A stretch of DNA of 64,000 bases from an uncultured Reyranella sp. (GTDB lineage: Bacteria; Pseudomonadota; Alphaproteobacteria; Reyranellales; Reyranellaceae). The notes below the pieces were generated by a model that worked only from the letters and a program-made list of their open reading frames with translations, was not told the DNA's origin and did no database searches. The DNA is taken from assembly GCA_937915145.1 (NCBI GenBank), contig CALDNT010000300.1, positions 1 through 64,000 on the forward strand. The letters run 5' to 3'. Both the position numbers and the translations under genes were made by a program. Position 1 is the stretch's first letter. Every line of letters begins with the position of its first letter. Shown one piece after another: positions 18,588-27,645 of the stretch.

Positions 18588-19783
18588 CAGTTGGACTCCT
18601 TGACGGCCGTGACGATCTTCTCGGCGGCGTCGCCGAGATTCTCCGCCGAAGTAATCTTGAGGCCCGATTCCTTCAGGATCTTCTTGCCGAGATCGACGTT
18701 GGTGCCTTCCAGCCGCACAACCAGCGGCACATGCAGGTTCACTTCGCGCGCCGCGGCCACCACGCCCTCGGCGATCACGTCGCAGCGCATGATGCCACCG
18801 AAGATATTGACCAGGATGCCTTCGACATTGGCATCCTTGAGGATGATCTTGAACGCTGCTGTGACGCGTTCCTTGGTGGCACCGCCACCGACGTCGAGGA
18901 AGTTGGCAGGCGCCGAACCATAGAGCTTGATGATATCCATGGTCGCCATGGCAAGGCCGGCGCCATTCACCATGCACCCGATCTGGCCATCGAGCTTGAC
19001 GTAGTTCAGCGCGTACTTGGCGGCTTCGGTCTCGGCCGGATCCTCCTCGTCGAGGTCGCGCAGGGCCTCGAGTTCGGCATGCCGATAGAGCGCGTTGTCG
19101 TCGAAGGTCATCTTGGCGTCGAGCGCAACCACGTCGCCGGCCGCCGTGACGACCAGCGGATTGATCTCGATCAGCGAGCAGTCGAGTTCAGTCATGGCGC
19201 GATAGAGGCCGCCCAGCAAGGCAGCGAAGGCGCCAACCTGCTTGCCGGAGAGGCCGAGCGCGAAGGCGATCTTGCGGCCCTGGTAGCCCTGGTAGCCGGC
19301 CGCCGGGTCGATCGCCTGCTTGACGATCTTCTCCGGCGTCTCGTGCGCCACGGTCTCGATGTCCATGCCGCCTTCGGTCGAGGCGATCACGGCGATGCGA
19401 CCGACCGCGCGATCAACCAGCAGCGAGACGTAGAGTTCGCGTTTGATGTCGCAGCCTTGCTCGATGTAGAGGCGTTTGACCATCTTGCCGGCGGGTCCGG
19501 TCTGCTTGGTCACCAACTCGTGCCCAAGCATGGCGGCAGCGTTGGCACCGACCTCTTCGACGGTTTTGGCGATACGCACCCCGCCCTTGCCGTCGGGGTC
19601 GTTCTTGAAGCGGCCCTTGCCACGCCCACCGGCATGGATTTGCGACTTCACGACAGTGACCGGACCGCCCAGCTTGCGGGCGACGTCCATGGCCTCGTCC
19701 TTGGTATAGGCAACACCGCCCTTAAGCAGGGGGACGGCAAATTTGGCCAGCAGGACCTTGGCCTGATATTCGTGGATGTTCAT
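18587..19783 (-). CDS. sucC: Succinate-CoA ligase (ADP-forming) beta subunit
   Basis: The 398-aa subunit carries the ATP-grasp nucleotide site: the start [32 protein letters not shown], the succinate-binding [20 protein letters not shown] and [16 protein letters not shown]. It forms the beta half of succinyl-CoA synthetase with sucD, which it overlaps by one base. It is preceded by a 168-bp gap after mdh that contains an 8-bp stem hairpin, so the operon may be processed or have an internal promoter here. Confidence 0.97.
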   Translation of the reverse strand: MNIHEYQAKVLLAKFAVPLLKGGVAYTKDEAMDVARKLGGPVTVVKSQIHAGGRGKGRFKNDPDGKGGVRIAKTVEEVGANAAAMLGHELVTKQTGPAGKMVKRLYIEQGCDIKRELYVSLLVDRAVGRIAVIASTEGGMDIETVAHETPEKIVKQAIDPAAGYQGYQGRKIAFALGLSGKQVGAFAALLGGLYRAMTELDCSLIEINPLVVTAAGDVVALDAKMTFDDNALYRHAELEALRDLDEEDPAETEAAKYALNYVKLDGQIGCMVNGAGLAMATMDIIKLYGSAPANFLDVGGGATKERVTAAFKIILKDANVEGILVNIFGGIMRCDVIAEGVVAAAREVNLHVPLVVRLEGTNVDLGKKILKESGLKITSAENLGDAAEKIVTAVKESN

Positions 19784-19860
19784 GAAGTCCTAATTGCTGG
19801 GGTCTGAGGTGCAAGAAGCGTGCACAATCCATTAGTTGTGAAACGCAACTGACCGGTAAG

Positions 19861-19883
19861 TGTGGCATGTTATGGATGCCACA
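19861..19883. other. Hairpin in the mdh-sucC gap
   Basis: TGTGGCAT and ATGCCACA form a perfect 8-bp stem around a 7-nt loop (GTTATGG). No T-tract follows on either side, so it does not look like a factor-independent terminator. It may mark mRNA processing or stabilisation between the malate dehydrogenase and succinyl-CoA synthetase parts of the operon. Confidence 0.5.
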
Positions 19884-19951
19884 GCCCATTGGCAACGACG
19901 GACTGATGACTGCTTCGGGTCATTCGACCAAAGTCTAGGGCCGCTCCCGGA

Positions 19952-20989
<1,038 letters not shown>

Positions 20990-21850
20990 TCAGACCGGGT
21001 GCCTCTCGAGATGGGCCAGCAACAGTTCCGTAGCGCGGGCCGGCGCCTGGTCCATGATGAAATGGCCAATGCCGGGCAACACTTCCATGGCATAGACAGC
21101 ACCGACGAAATCGCCGGTGTCATGCGCGGCATCAGGTCCAACCGTCGCGTCGGCATCACCCCAGATATAGAGCGTCGGGACCTGGATCGTACCGATGTCG
21201 GCGGCCAGGCCCTTGTTGGATCGATACCACGCGAGTGCCGCCTCCAGCGCCTCGGGATTGCCCAGCACGCCGAGATGCTCCTCAAGGGCGGCCGCGGGCA
21301 CACCCTGCCCGAACAGGCCGTCGCGCAGGCGCTTGGCATTGTCGGCCAGCAGCAGCTTGCCTGTCTCAGGCTCGAGGAAGGCGCGGTGATGCCGCGAACG
21401 ATGCTTCTGATCGCCATCCTCTTTCAAAAGTGCGCGGCGAAACGACTTCGGATGTGGCCGCGACAGAATGGCGAGCGAGGCGAGCCGTTTGGGATACTTA
21501 TCCGCGACACCCCACGACACCTGCCCACCCCAGTCGTGACCGACGAGGTGGAACCGCTTGCCATCGAAGCCAGCGGCCGCGACGATCTCGACCGCATCGT
21601 TGACCAGTTTGTCGAAGGTGTAATTGGACAGGTCGGCGGGGTCGGGCCGCGCCCCGGCGGAATAGCCGCGCTGGTCCGGCGCGACGGCCCGATATCCGTG
21701 TGAGGCCAACGCCGGCAACGCCTCACGCCAGCTATGCCTCGATTCGGGGAACCCGTGCAGCAACAGCACGAGCGATCCATCGGTCGGGCCCGCGACATCG
21801 GCGGTAAAAGTCAGGCCCGACCGCGTTTTCAGACCGATGGTTTCGACCAT
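20990..21850 (-). CDS. Alpha/beta hydrolase (epoxide hydrolase-like)
   Basis: The 286-aa protein has the oxyanion motif LLHGFPESRHSWRE and the nucleophile elbow VGHDWGGQVSW, where the nucleophile is Asp, as in epoxide hydrolases and haloalkane dehalogenases. The acid is probably Asp in YIWGDADATVG and the base is His in LPGIGHFIMDQAP. The start at 21850 (MVETIGLKTRSG) follows from similarity; a 15-codon upstream extension looks spurious. It lies 7 bp after the dienelactone hydrolase gene, so the two are probably cotranscribed. The substrate is not inferable. Confidence 0.86.
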   Translation of the reverse strand: MVETIGLKTRSGLTFTADVAGPTDGSLVLLLHGFPESRHSWREALPALASHGYRAVAPDQRGYSAGARPDPADLSNYTFDKLVNDAVEIVAAAGFDGKRFHLVGHDWGGQVSWGVADKYPKRLASLAILSRPHPKSFRRALLKEDGDQKHRSRHHRAFLEPETGKLLLADNAKRLRDGLFGQGVPAAALEEHLGVLGNPEALEAALAWYRSNKGLAADIGTIQVPTLYIWGDADATVGPDAAHDTGDFVGAVYAMEVLPGIGHFIMDQAPARATELLLAHLERHPV

Positions 21851-21857
21851 TCGTCGA

Positions 21858-22748
21858 TCAGCCGACACCGTTGGCCTTGAACCAGGCAAGCGCACGCTTC
21901 CAGCCGTCCTCGGCCGGTCCCTTGCGATAGCTTGGACGATAGTCCGCGTTGAAGGCGTGCGGCGTATCGGGATAGGTGATGATTTCCGACTTCATCGCGG
22001 CAGGCGTACCGGCGGCCTTCAGCGCTGCGCGCATCTTGTCGACCGACTCGTTCGGGATGCCGGTGTCGGCACCGCCGTAGAGACCGAGCACCGGCCCGTG
22101 CAGGCTCTTGACGAGATCGATCGGATGCTTGGGCGTGAGCGCCGTCGCAGCACCCTCGACCCGACCGTACCAGGCCACGCCGGCTTTCACTGCCGGGTTG
22201 TGGGCATCGTACAACCAGACGATGCGGCCCCCCCAGCAGAAGCCCATGATGCCCAGCTTGGTGGTATCGGCCTTGCCCTCGCCCTTGACGAAGGCCACCG
22301 AAGAGTCGAGGTCGGCGATGACCTGCTCATCAGGCACCTTGGATACGAGTTCGCTGAGCAGTTTGGGGATGTCCGTGTAGCTCTTGGCATCGCCCTGGCG
22401 GAAATAGACCTCGGGAGCGATGGCACAGTAGCCGGCTTTGGCGAAGCGTCGGCACATGTCGGCAATGTGCGCGTGCACACCGAATATCTCCTGCACGACG
22501 AGAATCGTACCGAAACCCGTTCCGGACGCCGGCATGGCGCGATAGGCGTCCATCTCCTTGCCGTCCTTGGTCTTGACCTTCACCGCTCCGGCCGTAAGCC
22601 CGTCGGCAGGCGTTGTGATCATGGTCTGCGCCTGCACCGGCTGGACCGACAGCGCGAAGGTCGAACCCAGCGCCGCGCCGCCCACCACCATCGCGCCACG
22701 CCGCGACATCGCCACATCGTTCAACGAATTCACGCGATCACCGTCCAT
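21858..22748 (-). CDS. Dienelactone hydrolase family protein, Tat/Sec-exported
   Basis: The 296-aa protein has a twin-arginine-type signal (SRRGAMVVGGAALGSTFALS), so it is probably periplasmic. The nucleophile is Cys in MGFCWGGR, the acid is in YGGADTGIP and the base is His in TPHAFNADYRPS, the true carboxymethylenebutenolidase triad Cys-Asp-His. It should open dienelactones or similar lactones. The start is fixed by GGAGG 7 nt before the ATG at 22748. That site lies inside a hairpin (22753-22783), which suggests translational control. It is followed by an epoxide-hydrolase-like gene. Confidence 0.88.
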   Translation of the reverse strand: MDGDRVNSLNDVAMSRRGAMVVGGAALGSTFALSVQPVQAQTMITTPADGLTAGAVKVKTKDGKEMDAYRAMPASGTGFGTILVVQEIFGVHAHIADMCRRFAKAGYCAIAPEVYFRQGDAKSYTDIPKLLSELVSKVPDEQVIADLDSSVAFVKGEGKADTTKLGIMGFCWGGRIVWLYDAHNPAVKAGVAWYGRVEGAATALTPKHPIDLVKSLHGPVLGLYGGADTGIPNESVDKMRAALKAAGTPAAMKSEIITYPDTPHAFNADYRPSYRKGPAEDGWKRALAWFKANGVG

Positions 22749-22752
22749 CTAT

Positions 22753-22783
22753 CTTCCTCCCGGGAATGCACTTGTGGAGGAAG
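22753..22783 (-). promoter_or_regulatory. Hairpin sequestering the ribosome binding site
   Basis: On the minus strand CTTCCTCC, a 15-nt loop, and GGAGGAAG form a perfect 8-bp stem directly before the dienelactone hydrolase start codon. The right half is the gene's ribosome binding site, which is 4 nt from the ATG. In the mRNA the site would be base-paired, which is the layout of a translation-controlling hairpin or simple RNA thermometer. Confidence 0.5.
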
Positions 22784-22828
22784 CCTAGGCCGACGCCAGT
22801 CCGCCCCACAATCACAATGCGGAGAGCC

Positions 22829-24004
22829 TCAGACCATGTGCTCCAGAGTCTGATATTCCGGACTCTGCATCTCCATCAGCCGCGACACCGTGCGTTGAAA
22901 CTCGAAGGCGCCATCGCCGTCGACGTAAAGCCCCGCCGGCGCCGTGGCGGCCGAACAGATGAACTTCACCTTCTTCTCGTAGAATTCATCGATCATGGTG
23001 ACGAACCGCGCCGCCTTGTCCTGGCTGTCGGGCCCCATCCGGGGGATCTCGGCCATAATGACCGTGTGGAAATTGCTGGCGATGCAGAGGAAGTCCGCCG
23101 CGCCCATCGGCTTGGCGCACCAGTCGAGATAGTGCGCCATAGCAACACCGGGGGCGGCGCGCGGGACATCGACATCGCGACCCTGTGCGCGCAGCACGCG
23201 TGGCTCGCCGTCGGCGCCGGCGGCAAGCGCGCGGAATGCCTCGTCGAGCTTGGCGTTGGCCCAGGCACCGAGCGGCGTGAGGTAGACGTCGAAGTTGCGC
23301 AGCCGGTCCATGCGGTAGTCGTGGTCACCGCCCAGTTCGAGGATCTCGAGGCGTTGCTTGACCAGATCGATGAAAGGCAGGAAGCGATCGCGCTGCAGGC
23401 CGCCTTTGTAGAGGTCATCGGGCGCGCGGTTGGAGGTGGCGATCACCGTGATGCCCTGGTCGAACAGGGTCTCGAACAGGCGGCCAAGGATCATCGCATC
23501 TGCGATGTTGGTCACCTGGAATTCGTCGAAGCAGAGCAGCCGCGTCGCTTCCGCAATCTCCCGCGCGATCGGCGGAATGGTGTCGGCCTCGGGCGGCGCG
23601 CCCTCTCCGGCAAGCTTCTCGCGGCGGCGATGCAGGCGTTCGTGGACTTCGAGCATGAATTCATGGAAATGCACACGGCGTTTCTTGGCCACCGGCGCGT
23701 CGGCGAAGAACAGATCCATCAGCATCGACTTGCCGCGGCCGACCGGCCCCCAGATATAGAGGCCGTGCGGGCCGGACGGCGGCTTGGCCGTGTGCCCCAG
23801 GCCCAACCGCGCCAGCAGGCCAGGGCGGGCCGGATGGGCAGCCATCGCCACGAGCTGGTCGTGCACAGCCTGAAGCCGCTGAACGATACGCTCCTGCACC
23901 GGATCGGCGTGGATTTCGCCCGCCGCGCGGCGGGCGGCAAGGTTGGCGAGTGGTCCCTTGTTCATGCTTTGAGGGGCGCTGGTCGAGGGTGAACTTGAGT
24001 CCAT
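22829..24004 (-). CDS. zapE: Cell division protein ZapE (AFG1-like ATPase)
   Basis: The 391-aa P-loop ATPase matches the ZapE/AFG1 family: Walker A in YIWGPVGRGKSMLMD, then VHFHEFMLEVHERLH, Walker B RLLCFDEFQVTNIADAMIL, sensor ATSNRAPDDLYKGGLQR. ZapE destabilises FtsZ polymers and is conserved next to mdh in many alphaproteobacteria, as here two genes away. The start at 24004 gives a Ser-rich lead; 23965 (MNKGPLANLAARR) is an alternative. It diverges from fmt with a 51-bp gap. Confidence 0.92.
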   Translation of the reverse strand: MDSSSPSTSAPQSMNKGPLANLAARRAAGEIHADPVQERIVQRLQAVHDQLVAMAAHPARPGLLARLGLGHTAKPPSGPHGLYIWGPVGRGKSMLMDLFFADAPVAKKRRVHFHEFMLEVHERLHRRREKLAGEGAPPEADTIPPIAREIAEATRLLCFDEFQVTNIADAMILGRLFETLFDQGITVIATSNRAPDDLYKGGLQRDRFLPFIDLVKQRLEILELGGDHDYRMDRLRNFDVYLTPLGAWANAKLDEAFRALAAGADGEPRVLRAQGRDVDVPRAAPGVAMAHYLDWCAKPMGAADFLCIASNFHTVIMAEIPRMGPDSQDKAARFVTMIDEFYEKKVKFICSAATAPAGLYVDGDGAFEFQRTVSRLMEMQSPEYQTLEHMV

Positions 24005-24055
24005 TCTGCCGCCATAACTAGCTCACTGCCGTGCGGCTGCCTATAAGGTGCGTCG

Positions 24056-25018
24056 ATGAAGCTCGCGTTTCTCGGCACGTCCGCATTCGCCGTACCGGCA
24101 CTCCAGGCGCTGGTGGAGGCCGGCCATGATGTAGTGGCCGTCTATACCCGCGCGCCCAAGCCCGCCGGCCGCGGCCAGCAGGAGCGCCGCACGCCGGTGC
24201 ACGATCTCGCCTTGTCGCTCGATCTCGCCGTCCTTACGCCCAAGACTCTCAAGAGTGAGGACGAAGCGGAGACTTTTCGGAAATTCGATCTCGATGCAGC
24301 GGTAGTCGTGTCCTACGGCCATATTCTGCCCAAGGCCTTCCTCGATGCACCGGTGCTGGGGTGCATCAACATCCACGGCTCGCTGCTGCCGCGCTGGCGT
24401 GGCGCAGCACCGATCCATCGCGCCATCCTGGCCGGCGATGCGGAGACCGGCGTCACAACGATGCGCATGGACGAAGGCCTCGACACCGGCCCAATGCTGC
24501 TGGCCGAGCACATCCCGATCTCGTCGGCCGACACCGCCGAAACAGTGCACGATCGCCTGGCCGAACTCGGCGCCCGCCTCATCGTGTCGACGCTCGATGG
24601 GTTGATGCGCAAGACCATCGAGGCGGTGCCGCAGCCGGAGAGCGGCGTCACCTATGCCCACAAGCTCGGCAAGCAGGAAGGCACGCTCGATTGGCGGCGG
24701 CCGGCGGCCGAACTCGAACGCAAGGTCCGCGCTTTCCATCCCTGGCCGGGCACCAGCTTCGAGGCGAACGGAGAACGTATCAAGGTGCTGGCGGCGGGGC
24801 TGACGCTGGCGGGCGGCACGCCGGGCACAACAAGCGTTGCCCCTGACGGCTTTCCAGTGGTCGCCTGCGGCATCGGCGGACTGAAGCTTCTGAAGTTGCA
24901 GCGGCCAGGCAAGTCGGCGCAGCCGGCCGATGCTTTCCTGCGCGGCTTCGCGCTGGCTGCCGGCGCGGTGCTGCCGCTGCCCAACGTCGCCTCTCTGCCG
25001 CCAACCCGACCCGCCTGA
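24056..25018 (+). CDS. fmt: Methionyl-tRNA formyltransferase
   Basis: The 320-aa enzyme formylates initiator methionyl-tRNA with 10-formyltetrahydrofolate. It has MKLAFLGTSAFAVPALQAL, the catalytic signature CINIHGSLLPRWRGAAPIHR (with the active-site Asn-His-Gly and the Ser-Leu-Leu-Pro-Arg loop), and the C-terminal RNA-binding domain (LERKVRAFHPWPGTSFEA). It lies immediately before truA on the same strand (4-bp gap), so the two form an operon. The usual peptide deformylase partner is not in the window. Confidence 0.96.
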   Translation: MKLAFLGTSAFAVPALQALVEAGHDVVAVYTRAPKPAGRGQQERRTPVHDLALSLDLAVLTPKTLKSEDEAETFRKFDLDAAVVVSYGHILPKAFLDAPVLGCINIHGSLLPRWRGAAPIHRAILAGDAETGVTTMRMDEGLDTGPMLLAEHIPISSADTAETVHDRLAELGARLIVSTLDGLMRKTIEAVPQPESGVTYAHKLGKQEGTLDWRRPAAELERKVRAFHPWPGTSFEANGERIKVLAAGLTLAGGTPGTTSVAPDGFPVVACGIGGLKLLKLQRPGKSAQPADAFLRGFALAAGAVLPLPNVASLPPTRPA

Positions 25019-25022
25019 CGCC

Positions 25023-25811
25023 GTGCCGCGCTACAAGCTCACGGTCGAGTACGACGGTGGCCCGTTCGTCGGCTGGCAACGCCAGCCCAACGGTCCGACG
25101 ATCCAGGCCACGCTCGAGGACGCGATATTCGCCATGAGCGGCGAGCGCGTGGGCGTGCAGGGCGCGGGCCGCACCGACTCGGGCGTCCATGCGCTGGGTC
25201 AGGTCGCGCATTTCGATCTCACCAGCGAAATGCCTGCCGACAAGGTGCAGGCGGCGCTCAATTTTCATCTCAAGCCCAACCCGATCGCCCTGCCCGCGGT
25301 CGAGATCGTACCGGCTGATTTCCATGCCCGCTTCTCCGCGACCTGGCGGCGTTACCGCTACCGCATCCTCAATCGCCGGGCGCCGCCCACCCTCGATCGC
25401 GGTCACGTCTGGCATGTGCCGGCGCGGCTCGATCTGCAGGCGATGGCCGAGGCGGCAGGCGTGCTGCAGGGTCATCACGACTTCAACAGTTTCCGGTCGA
25501 CCGCCTGCCAGGCGCCTTCGTCGATCAGGACGCTCGACCTGTTCCGCGTGCGGCGCGATGGCGCGGAAATCCAGATCGACGTTGGCGCGCGTTCGTTCCT
25601 GCACAACCAGGTCCGCGTCCTGGTCGGCACGCTGCGACTGGTCGGCCGCGGTCAATGGTCGAAGCGCGACGTCGAGGAAGCCCTGGCGGCCCGCGACCGC
25701 ACGCGCGGCGGTCCGACGGCTCCGCCGGAGGGATTGTGCCTGATGGACGTCCGCTACGATCTAGGCGCCGACCATGGCGGTGATGCCGAGATAGCGAGCG
25801 ACGAGGAATGA
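25023..25811 (+). CDS. truA: tRNA pseudouridine synthase A
   Basis: The 262-aa enzyme modifies U38-40 of the anticodon arm. The catalytic Asp is in GAGRTDSGVHALGQVAHFD, and the N-terminal LTVEYDGGPFVGWQRQ and C-terminal RSFLHNQVRVLVGTL are typical. The start is GTG at 25023, 4 bp after the fmt stop; an ATG at 24930 would overlap fmt and is not credible. The last 51 bp overlap the convergent membrane-protein gene on the other strand. Confidence 0.94.
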   Translation: MPRYKLTVEYDGGPFVGWQRQPNGPTIQATLEDAIFAMSGERVGVQGAGRTDSGVHALGQVAHFDLTSEMPADKVQAALNFHLKPNPIALPAVEIVPADFHARFSATWRRYRYRILNRRAPPTLDRGHVWHVPARLDLQAMAEAAGVLQGHHDFNSFRSTACQAPSSIRTLDLFRVRRDGAEIQIDVGARSFLHNQVRVLVGTLRLVGRGQWSKRDVEEALAARDRTRGGPTAPPEGLCLMDVRYDLGADHGGDAEIASDEE

Positions 25812-26345
25812 GACGAAGGTAAGCGGAACCCAGCTCACGATCAGCAACATTGCCGAAATCAGCCAATCGGTCTCGAGAATCTGCCGCGTCACCATCAGGA
25901 ACCAGTAGAAGAACAAACCCTGCAGGCCGATCGTGACCAGACTGCCGATCGCCGGCGGCGCCAGATGCGCGAGCGGCACGAAGACCACGGCGAGGAGCAT
26001 GCCCGGCAGGCTGATCCAGTTCAGCGCCCCGATGTAGCGCGGGTAACGGTCGATCCAGCCCCGGCGGCGGGCAATCTCGTAAAAAACCACCGGGAACAGC
26101 AGCCATTCGACGACGTAGCTCAGCGTCTCCGCGACGAAAATTTCCATGCCATCGGCGGCCACCGACACATCGGAGTATCGGACCATCAGCAGGATCGCCT
26201 GGAGCGGCGCCACCAGCACCATGACCCGGAACGAACGCAGGCAGGCTTCCGCCGTATTGTCGAACTGGAACAGTGCCCTCGGATCACGCCGCAGGAACCC
26301 CAGTGCACCCTGTACGCCTCGGGCGATTTCGCCGGCGCTGAGCAT
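25761..26345 (-). CDS. Yip1-like conserved membrane protein
   Basis: The 194-aa protein has about five hydrophobic helices: RVMVLVAPLQAILLMV, AETLSYVVEWLLFPVVFYE, WISLPGMLLAVVFVPLAHL, IGLQGLFFYWFLMVTRQ and SAMLLIVSWVPLTFVSFL. The pattern is Yip1-like, as in alphaproteobacterial inner-membrane proteins of unknown role. It starts 9 bp after dapE on the same strand and may be cotranscribed with it. Its 3' end overlaps truA by 51 bp in the opposite direction. Confidence 0.62.
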   Translation of the reverse strand: MLSAGEIARGVQGALGFLRRDPRALFQFDNTAEACLRSFRVMVLVAPLQAILLMVRYSDVSVAADGMEIFVAETLSYVVEWLLFPVVFYEIARRRGWIDRYPRYIGALNWISLPGMLLAVVFVPLAHLAPPAIGSLVTIGLQGLFFYWFLMVTRQILETDWLISAMLLIVSWVPLTFVSFLVARYLGITAMVGA

Positions 26346-26354
26346 GGCCGGCCT

Positions 26355-27542
26355 TCAGGCCGGGAAGAAACGGTCGAGTACCGTCTCGTAGACGCCGGCG
26401 AGGGTCCGGAGGTCGGCGACCGCGCTCTTTTCGTCGACCTTGTGCATGCTTTCGCCAACCAGCCCGAACTCCAGCACCGGGCAATAGGCGCGAATGAAGC
26501 GCGCGTCGGAAGTGCCGCCCGTCGTCGAGAGTTCGGCCTCGACGCCGGCAACGTCGCGAACGGCACCGGCCACCAGGTCACTCAACGGGCCGGGCGGCGT
26601 GTAGAACGACTCTCCCGAGACTTCGGCGGTGAGTTCGAACAGGCCGTTGCCTCCCAACGCGGCATTGGTGCGCTCCAGCCGCTCCGCCAGATGCGCGAGC
26701 AGGGTCTTCGAGGTCCAAAGATCGTTGAAGCGCGTGTTGAAGCGCGCCTTGGCCACGCCCGGCGCGATATTCGTCGCCTTGTTGCCGACATCGACGGTGG
26801 TGAACTGCAGCGAACTCGGCTGGAAGTGCGTGCTGCCCTTGTCGAGCGGCTCGCGCACTAACGCCTCGATCAGCGCCGACAGCCGGTGAATGGCGTTGTC
26901 CAACCGCTCGGGATAGGCGACGTGGCCCTGCACGCCGCGCACCACCATGTCGACGGTCATGCTGCCGCGCCGACCGATCTTCATCATGTCGCCAAAGCGC
27001 CTGGAACTGGTCGGTTCGCCGACCACGCAGGCATCGATCGTCTCGCCGCGCTCGGCGAGGCGCTTCAGCATCTTGACCGTGCCGTTGACTGCGGGCCCCT
27101 CTTCGTCGCCGGTGATCAGGAGGCTGATCGAGCCGCCGAAGTCACGGCCACGCCGGGCCAGGAACCGCGCCGCGGCTTCGGTAAAGGCGGCGATCGCACC
27201 CTTCATGTCGGCAGCGCCACGGCCGAACAGATAGCCGTCCGACAGCTCGGCCGAGAACGGACCGATGGTCCATGACGAAAGATCGCCCACCGGCACGACG
27301 TCGGAATGGCCCGCGAAGCAGAAATGCCGGCCGCCGTGGCCGATGCGGGCATAAAGGTTGGCAACGTCATCGGTGCCAGCCTGAGTGAAATCCATCCGCT
27401 CGCACCGGAAGCCGAGGGGCGTCAGCGTGCGTTCGAGCAGGTCCAGCGCTCCAGCCTCGCGCGGCGTCACACTCTCGCAGCGCACCAGTGCGCGCGTCAG
27501 TTCGATCACGTCCGTGACGTGAGGAGCAAGGGCATCGGGCAT
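26355..27542 (-). CDS. dapE: Succinyl-diaminopimelate desuccinylase
   Basis: The 395-aa zinc peptidase of the M20 family removes succinate from N-succinyl-LL-diaminopimelate in lysine and cell-wall synthesis. Metal ligands are visible: His in FAGHSDVVPVGD, the bridging Asp in RGAADMKGAIAAF, Glu in LLITGDEEGPAVNG. The dimerisation domain and the C-terminal MHKVDEKSAVADL (His ligand) follow. It starts 103 bp after smc, past a terminator-like hairpin, and continues into the membrane-protein gene. Confidence 0.95.
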   Translation of the reverse strand: MPDALAPHVTDVIELTRALVRCESVTPREAGALDLLERTLTPLGFRCERMDFTQAGTDDVANLYARIGHGGRHFCFAGHSDVVPVGDLSSWTIGPFSAELSDGYLFGRGAADMKGAIAAFTEAAARFLARRGRDFGGSISLLITGDEEGPAVNGTVKMLKRLAERGETIDACVVGEPTSSRRFGDMMKIGRRGSMTVDMVVRGVQGHVAYPERLDNAIHRLSALIEALVREPLDKGSTHFQPSSLQFTTVDVGNKATNIAPGVAKARFNTRFNDLWTSKTLLAHLAERLERTNAALGGNGLFELTAEVSGESFYTPPGPLSDLVAGAVRDVAGVEAELSTTGGTSDARFIRAYCPVLEFGLVGESMHKVDEKSAVADLRTLAGVYETVLDRFFPA

Positions 27543-27577
27543 GACGGGACCCTACATCCCGGCTTGGCCAAAGAGAA

Positions 27578-27605
27578 GGGCGCCGGCTCGACCCAGCCGG
27601 CGCCC
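27578..27605 (-). terminator. Factor-independent terminator after smc
   Basis: Reading on the minus strand, an 11-bp perfect stem (GGGCGCCGGCT and its complement) encloses a 6-nt loop. The T-rich run TTCTCTTT follows it. It lies 41 bp beyond the smc stop codon and before dapE, so smc and dapE are probably separate transcription units. Confidence 0.75.
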
Positions 27606-27645
27606 AGTCGATGAGAGAGGAAGATAGTCTTGTTGCTTATTAACC

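Noticed and set aside
17712-18977. Long minus-strand frame suggesting a larger sucD
   Set aside because: The first 130 codons are a shifted reading of sucC. The real start at 18587 overlaps the sucC stop codon.
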